Part shown: positions 5,096 through 8,805 of the stretch, one piece after another | Position numbering within the stretch: position 1 is the first letter of the stretch | Layout: every line of letters begins with the position of its first letter | Assembly: GCA_023139255.1 (NCBI GenBank) | Contig: JAGLNY010000078.1 | Span: 1 to 8,805 of the forward strand | Reading direction: 5' to 3' | Length of the DNA stretch: 8,805 bases | Origin: Spirochaetales bacterium | GTDB taxonomy: Bacteria > Spirochaetota > Spirochaetia > JABMQR01 | The notes under the pieces: generated by a model | What the model saw: the letters and a program-made list of their open reading frames with translations, nothing else | Told to the model about the DNA's origin: nothing | Database searches by the model: none | Made by a program: the position numbers and the translations under genes

Positions 5096-6136
5096 CTATA
5101 AATAAACTGTTTCTCCGTTGTTGCGGCTGGACTCATAAATTGCACAGATAATCTCCACAGCTTTTCTACCGCTTTCACCACTGACCATGGGCTCACGATT
5201 TTCGTTAATAGCGGTGACCATATTTGAAACCTGCAGTCTATGACCTTCAGATCTGAGATTCTTTGTAGGGTCACTTGCCCCACTTGATGTTGTTTTGCCT
5301 ATAGAAGCTTTGAACACTTCATCTCCAGGTATATTTTTACTGAATTCCCAGGTAACAAGAGACTCTCCCTCTAAGACAGCACTTCCGCTTTCTCCGTGAA
5401 TCCCGATTCTCGCGTCAAGTCCCGGATAAGTAGCAGTTGTTCCTGTAATAGTACCCAGTGCTCCGTTTTTAAATTTGATAACTGCGACGGCAGTATCTTC
5501 CACTTCTACTTTTTTAACCAATGTGGAGCAAATAGCTGATACACTTTCCACCGACCCCATAATATCCTGCAATACATCAATATAATGGATAGACTGGTTC
5601 ATCAGGGCACCGCCTCCGTCAAATTCCCAGGTACCGCGCCAATCACCACTGTCGTAGTATTCCTGCGAACGGAACCATTTAACCGACACATCTCCAAGAG
5701 TCAATTTCCCGAATCGTCCGGTAGAGATTGCATTCCTGATTGCGGCAGCTCCCGGTTTAAAACGGCTTGGGAATATTGTAGCCAGTTTGACTCTGTTTTC
5801 TTTACAGACAGCGATTATACTGTCACACTTCTCAAGAGTAATATCCAGCGGCTTCTCAACCATTACGTGTTTTCCGGCGTTTGCCGCCTGGGTAGTGAGC
5901 GATTCATGCAGGCCGCTTGGGAGACAGATATTCACCACATGAACATCCTCTCTTTTAAGCATTTCTGAAAAATCACTATAGGCTTCGACTGAAAATTTTT
6001 CAGCAAGTTCAGCGGCCCGTGATGAATCTTTATCGCAAACCGCCACTAATTCAGCACCCTCTGTGTCTCTTATTGCTTCTGCATGAAACGGCGCGATATT
6101 TCCACATCCGACAATGGCAAATCCAATTTCTCTCAT
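5096..6136 (-). CDS. Gfo/Idh/MocA-family NAD(P)-dependent oxidoreductase
   Basis: The 346-residue protein has an N-terminal Rossmann domain with the GCGNIA dinucleotide loop (G10, G12, A15). It carries the family EKP motif (E94-K95-P96 in VMVEKPLDIT), whose Lys is catalytic in relatives. The C-terminal domain opens with GGGALMNQSIHYIDVLQ, with H184 and D187 as the other expected catalytic residues. Such enzymes oxidise or reduce hydroxyl groups of sugars, inositols or their amino derivatives. I chose the ATG at 6136, with GGAG six bases upstream; a GTG at 6148 is in frame but has no well-spaced site. The gene begins 12 bases after the amidohydrolase stop. Beside two sugar aminotransferases, a 3-keto or inosose intermediate is plausible. 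The substrate cannot be read from sequence. Confidence 0.92.
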   Translation of the reverse strand: MREIGFAIVGCGNIAPFHAEAIRDTEGAELVAVCDKDSSRAAELAEKFSVEAYSDFSEMLKREDVHVVNICLPSGLHESLTTQAANAGKHVMVEKPLDITLEKCDSIIAVCKENRVKLATIFPSRFKPGAAAIRNAISTGRFGKLTLGDVSVKWFRSQEYYDSGDWRGTWEFDGGGALMNQSIHYIDVLQDIMGSVESVSAICSTLVKKVEVEDTAVAVIKFKNGALGTITGTTATYPGLDARIGIHGESGSAVLEGESLVTWEFSKNIPGDEVFKASIGKTTSSGASDPTKNLRSEGHRLQVSNMVTAINENREPMVSGESGRKAVEIICAIYESSRNNGETVYL

Positions 6137-6148
6137 CTCTTTCTCCAC

Positions 6149-7051
6149 TCATCCTGCCGAGGTTTCAGCTAAATCTAATAATTTAACGGCATTCTGAAAA
6201 TATATTTTATCCTGAACATCCTTAGGTAAATCCAGTGTATTTAGGAAATCATGCAAGTCGCTGCCGTAATAATCGCGGGCAAACAATGTCCGGTCAGCAT
6301 AACGACACAAGAACTCCCGGGCATATTTTGGATCCCGCATAAGTGCGAACCTTGCTGAACCGGCTGACAGGTCACCATATAGGTTGGGATTATCGGCAAA
6401 CATATCATCAAGCCTCCCACCCGGTACTAATGGTCCCCTGGGATACCCTTCAGGACTCTTGTCGGCATCACCGCTGATCTCACGCCAAAATCCGGGGCCA
6501 TGCCCCATGAAAACAGTATCGGGACAGGCTTTTAAAGCCCGCTCGAGATTCTCCACCGTTCCACCGTACCATTCCGGTTGATATGTTGGCTCTCCCGAAT
6601 CAGCATCCGGCAGATATGGCGGCTCAAGATGGGTTACGACGGGGCAGTTCAACTCTCCGGCCTTACGGAAAAGCTCGAGGCTGCGAGGGTCATCAATAAG
6701 CATTCGCAGTTTCCACTCGCCGCACACGCGTACCCCATGAATCTTATAGGCCGCCTCAAAACGTGCAGCCGCATCTGACTCTATGGTGCTTGGGCAGTAC
6801 CCCAGAACAAACCGATCAGGAAAGTGTCTCTTAGCCGCAAGCATATCACTCAACGGCATACCGGGGTGCGTTCCGTCAGATCTTGTATGTGCCGGGTTGA
6901 AAACATCATGATAACTGACAGCATCTTCGGTTGATGGAATCTCCCAGGTTAAAAGCCATGCCACAGCAATACCCTGTTCATCCATATCGGCAATCAGTGC
7001 TTTGTCATCTTTGCCATGCCAGAAAGTATGTTGGTGTGAATCAATAATCAT
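6149..7051 (-). CDS. Amidohydrolase-family (amidohydrolase 2, TIM-barrel) protein
   Basis: The 300-residue protein starts MIIDSHQHTFWHG, whose D4-x-H6-x-H8 is the metal-binding motif on strand 1 of the barrel. Other likely ligands are E112 (VCGEWK), H141 (VVTHLEP), H184 (FMGHGPGFW) and the late Asp near D260/D265 (LFARDYYGSDL). This is the PF04909-type group, which contains lactonases, decarboxylases and hydrolases of small ring compounds. The usual end of the family (a TD/SD near the last barrel strand, then a QNA..LL.L segment) is present as YFQNAVKLLDL. AGGAG, overlapping the stop codon of the upstream aminotransferase, lies about seven bases before the ATG; the gap between the genes is 10 bases. 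A lactonase or deacylase for the product of the neighbouring dehydrogenase is a reasonable guess only. Confidence 0.88.
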   Translation of the reverse strand: MIIDSHQHTFWHGKDDKALIADMDEQGIAVAWLLTWEIPSTEDAVSYHDVFNPAHTRSDGTHPGMPLSDMLAAKRHFPDRFVLGYCPSTIESDAAARFEAAYKIHGVRVCGEWKLRMLIDDPRSLELFRKAGELNCPVVTHLEPPYLPDADSGEPTYQPEWYGGTVENLERALKACPDTVFMGHGPGFWREISGDADKSPEGYPRGPLVPGGRLDDMFADNPNLYGDLSAGSARFALMRDPKYAREFLCRYADRTLFARDYYGSDLHDFLNTLDLPKDVQDKIYFQNAVKLLDLAETSAG

Positions 7052-7061
7052 TTCTCATCTC

Positions 7062-8303
7062 CTATTTCAAATAAGCTTGTTCGACTTTCTTCAATGCCTC
7101 TATAATATCATCCAATTCTTTCTGACTGTAGTCTTCATGCAGCGCACAATTGAAATATTTATCGTCAACTTTATCCACATTGACTAATTCATATCTGCTG
7201 TCATCGACTATAGGCGGGTTTTGCTGTGCTTTGAAGTTTGTCATCCACTCCATACGGACCGGTACATGCTTGTATGATGATCCTACGGGCAGCCCTTCAG
7301 CCGCAACCGCCTTTACGAAATCTTCTTTTGAGATTTTCAGAAGCTTCTGGTCATATGCAAATAACAGAAACCAGTAAACGCCTTCACAATCTGCCGGTTC
7401 TTCTTTGAGCCGAACGGATTTCAGTTCCTGTCGGCATCTCTCGGCGATTGTCTTAGCTATTTTTCTGCGGCGGACAGTTATGTCGGGCAGCTTCTTAAGC
7501 TGGACTCTTCCGATAGCCGCATGCAGTTCATCCATATTACAGTTGAGTGCGGCAACTACATTCCCATTTGGTGCGCTTTCCAGGCCAAAAGGCTTACCGC
7601 GATCGGCATAACGACGGACTTTCCAGTACAATTCCTCATCTTTGGTGAACACCATCCCACCTTGTCCGCCGGTGGCGTGATGTTTGCCGAACATAAGTGA
7701 AAATGAACTTATTGTTCCCAATGTCCCGACCATTCTCCCTTTGTATCTTGCACCATGAATCTGGGCACAGTCTTCTACAACAGGAATTCCTTTGGAGGTT
7801 GCAAGTTCCATGATCGGATCCATATCAGCAGGAATACCCGCAATGTGAGCGACTATGATTGCCGAGGTTTTATCCGTAATTTTCTCTTCAATCTGCTTAG
7901 CACCGATGGTGTAGTAATCTTCGCAAGTGTCTGCCGGTACGGGAATACATCCGCAAAGTGCCGCCGGCATTACTCCGCCCGGATCACTAATCGCCGGTAC
8001 AATCACCTCACTTCCGGGTGCGGGTTCAAGAGCCCTGAGGGCAACATATACCGCATTTGTTCCGCTGTTGACCCCGTCTGCAAAACCACCGCCGAGAAAA
8101 TCGGCAAATTCTTTACAATAAGCCTCTTCCTGTAGGCCATTATATCCCAGAATCTGATGACCGCTCTCTATCGCCTCATCAAACAGTGCCAGGACAACAG
8201 CTTTTTCCTCTTGCCCAAAAAGTTTACGCGAAGGAAACGGTTTCGTACGAACTGCTTTACCGCCATCGATTGCCAGTTTTGGGTCTATCCTTTTATTCTG
8301 CAT
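7062..8303 (-). CDS. DegT/DnrJ/EryC1/StrS-family PLP aminotransferase
   Basis: The complete 413-residue protein belongs to the sugar aminotransferase family with an aspartate-aminotransferase fold. Landmarks are the phosphate-binding NSGTNA (79-84), IVPAISDPGG (101-110), the cofactor-ring Asp in VVEDCAQIHG (D178, Q181), and the Schiff-base lysine K207 in FSLMFGKHHATGGQGG, with GGQGG after it. The usual partner residue Asn/Asp in CNMDELHAAIGRVQL (255-269) is also present. In the family these use glutamate or glutamine to aminate a keto-sugar or keto-inositol. GGGGAG is placed nine bases before the ATG at 8303. The gene follows another DegT protein by 14 bases and precedes an amidohydrolase by 10, one transcription unit. 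Confidence 0.95.
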   Translation of the reverse strand: MQNKRIDPKLAIDGGKAVRTKPFPSRKLFGQEEKAVVLALFDEAIESGHQILGYNGLQEEAYCKEFADFLGGGFADGVNSGTNAVYVALRALEPAPGSEVIVPAISDPGGVMPAALCGCIPVPADTCEDYYTIGAKQIEEKITDKTSAIIVAHIAGIPADMDPIMELATSKGIPVVEDCAQIHGARYKGRMVGTLGTISSFSLMFGKHHATGGQGGMVFTKDEELYWKVRRYADRGKPFGLESAPNGNVVAALNCNMDELHAAIGRVQLKKLPDITVRRRKIAKTIAERCRQELKSVRLKEEPADCEGVYWFLLFAYDQKLLKISKEDFVKAVAAEGLPVGSSYKHVPVRMEWMTNFKAQQNPPIVDDSRYELVNVDKVDDKYFNCALHEDYSQKELDDIIEALKKVEQAYLK

Positions 8304-8317
8304 ATGTATTTTCTCCC

Positions 8318-8805
8318 CTACACTAATTTTGCGGCCTGCATCGCTACTTTGCGATAGGCGGCGGCATACTGCTCAATAATTTCAGGGTTGTCATGTTTAA
8401 ACTGGGGAATGCTAAAAGCAATTTCGTTTATTTTTTCGCTTACCGGTAAGGTGCCCGGACCTTGCCGGACATCCCGTTGACCAAAGGCTATCATAGTTGG
8501 TTTGCCCTGATTAAAAATATCGGCCTCGTGGAATACTGAATGAAGATGGAGCGGTCCACTCGCGCCGGAATGGCAGCCTTCAAAACCTTCTGCCTGAACA
8601 GCTTCGCAGAATTTTTCGCATGACAAACCACCTAATTCATCAGCACGGTAGAGTCCCCGGGCACTATACCAGCCGCCCATGGTGGATCCGGTTTCCCGGG
8701 ATGGCCGGTGAGCTTTGATACCTGGTACATCTTCCAGCAAATCCCAAAAGCGGTTAAATGCATTCTGAATTTCGGCAATCCGTTGCGGATAATATTTCAA
8801 CTGAA
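8318..8805 (-). CDS. DegT-family aminotransferase, C-terminal part (5' end outside window)
   Basis: The frame is open to the right edge and gives about 162 residues of the C-terminal small domain of a DegT/DnrJ-type aminotransferase. Features are the helix QRIAEIQNAFNRFWDLLEDVPGIKAHRP, typical of the region after the catalytic lysine, then GLSCEKFCEAVQAEGF, GASGPLHLHSVF and the final segment ending QAAKLV. The catalytic Lys and cofactor motifs lie outside the window. The TTG at 8800 is not a real start, since the frame continues past it. Its C-terminal sequence differs clearly from the next gene's, so the two are divergent paralogues rather than a recent duplication. It is the first gene visible of the minus-strand operon and lies 14 bases upstream of the next. 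Confidence 0.85.
   Translation of the reverse strand, partial: QLKYYPQRIAEIQNAFNRFWDLLEDVPGIKAHRPSRETGSTMGGWYSARGLYRADELGGLSCEKFCEAVQAEGFEGCHSGASGPLHLHSVFHEADIFNQGKPTMIAFGQRDVRQGPGTLPVSEKINEIAFSIPQFKHDNPEIIEQYAAAYRKVAMQAAKLV

Noticed and set aside
4966..5283. Minus-strand 105-codon frame overlapping the oxidoreductase end
   Set aside because: It lies in a different frame from the well-conserved oxidoreductase and the isomerase remnant, with no family features.
1..8805. CRISPR array, tRNA, rRNA, phage or toxin-antitoxin genes
   Set aside because: I looked for spaced direct repeats, tRNA-like arms and small paired genes and found none that could be supported.

Overview
The window looks like accessory carbohydrate-metabolism DNA from an anaerobic, mid-GC, non-proteobacterial bacterium. 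A solitary uroporphyrinogen-decarboxylase-like (URO-D) protein, a LacI regulator, tandem DegT-type aminotransferases, a Gfo/Idh/MocA oxidoreductase and a TIM-barrel amidohydrolase are typical of sugar clusters in Spirochaetota or Lentisphaerota, and some Clostridia. That guess rests on gene content alone and is weak. No rRNA, tRNA, CRISPR array or phage gene is visible.

Layout. Bases 1-286 form a control region between a divergent minus-strand gene, of which only a ribosome site and start codon are visible at the left edge, and a plus-strand operon. That operon holds a URO-D/methyltransferase-like protein (287-1372) and a LacI repressor (1372-2373), joined by a one-base TAATG overlap. A good promoter (204-232) is followed by a perfect 14-bp palindrome at the expected transcription start, a plausible operator for the co-encoded repressor. 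Bases 2374-2607 carry no convincing intact gene. Bases 2608-4426 are a complete insertion sequence of about 1.8 kb, with 20-bp perfect terminal inverted repeats and a DDE transposase on the minus strand. The transposase is split by a frameshift located exactly at a 16-bp near-perfect palindrome. The right end of the element cuts off a steroid 5-alpha-reductase-like membrane protein after about 97 residues (4427-4716, minus strand).

Bases 4877-8805 are a minus-strand operon that continues past the right edge. Its order of transcription is: DegT aminotransferase (3' part only), a second complete DegT aminotransferase, an amidohydrolase, a Gfo/Idh/MocA dehydrogenase, and a 67-codon remnant of the C-terminus of a sugar-phosphate isomerase/epimerase. 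A long hairpin (4819-4869) follows. The gaps are only 10-16 bases and each intact gene has its own Shine-Dalgarno site. An NAD(P)-dependent dehydrogenase beside PLP sugar aminotransferases suggests oxidation of a hydroxyl to a ketone followed by amination, or the reverse in catabolism of an amino sugar or aminocyclitol. The amidohydrolase could open a lactone or remove an acyl group. The substrate cannot be named from this sequence.

The strongest observations are the decay and insertion scars (IS-split reductase, isomerase tail, frameshifted transposase) and the possible self-regulated URO-D/LacI operon. I saw no clear evidence of an entirely new type of system.
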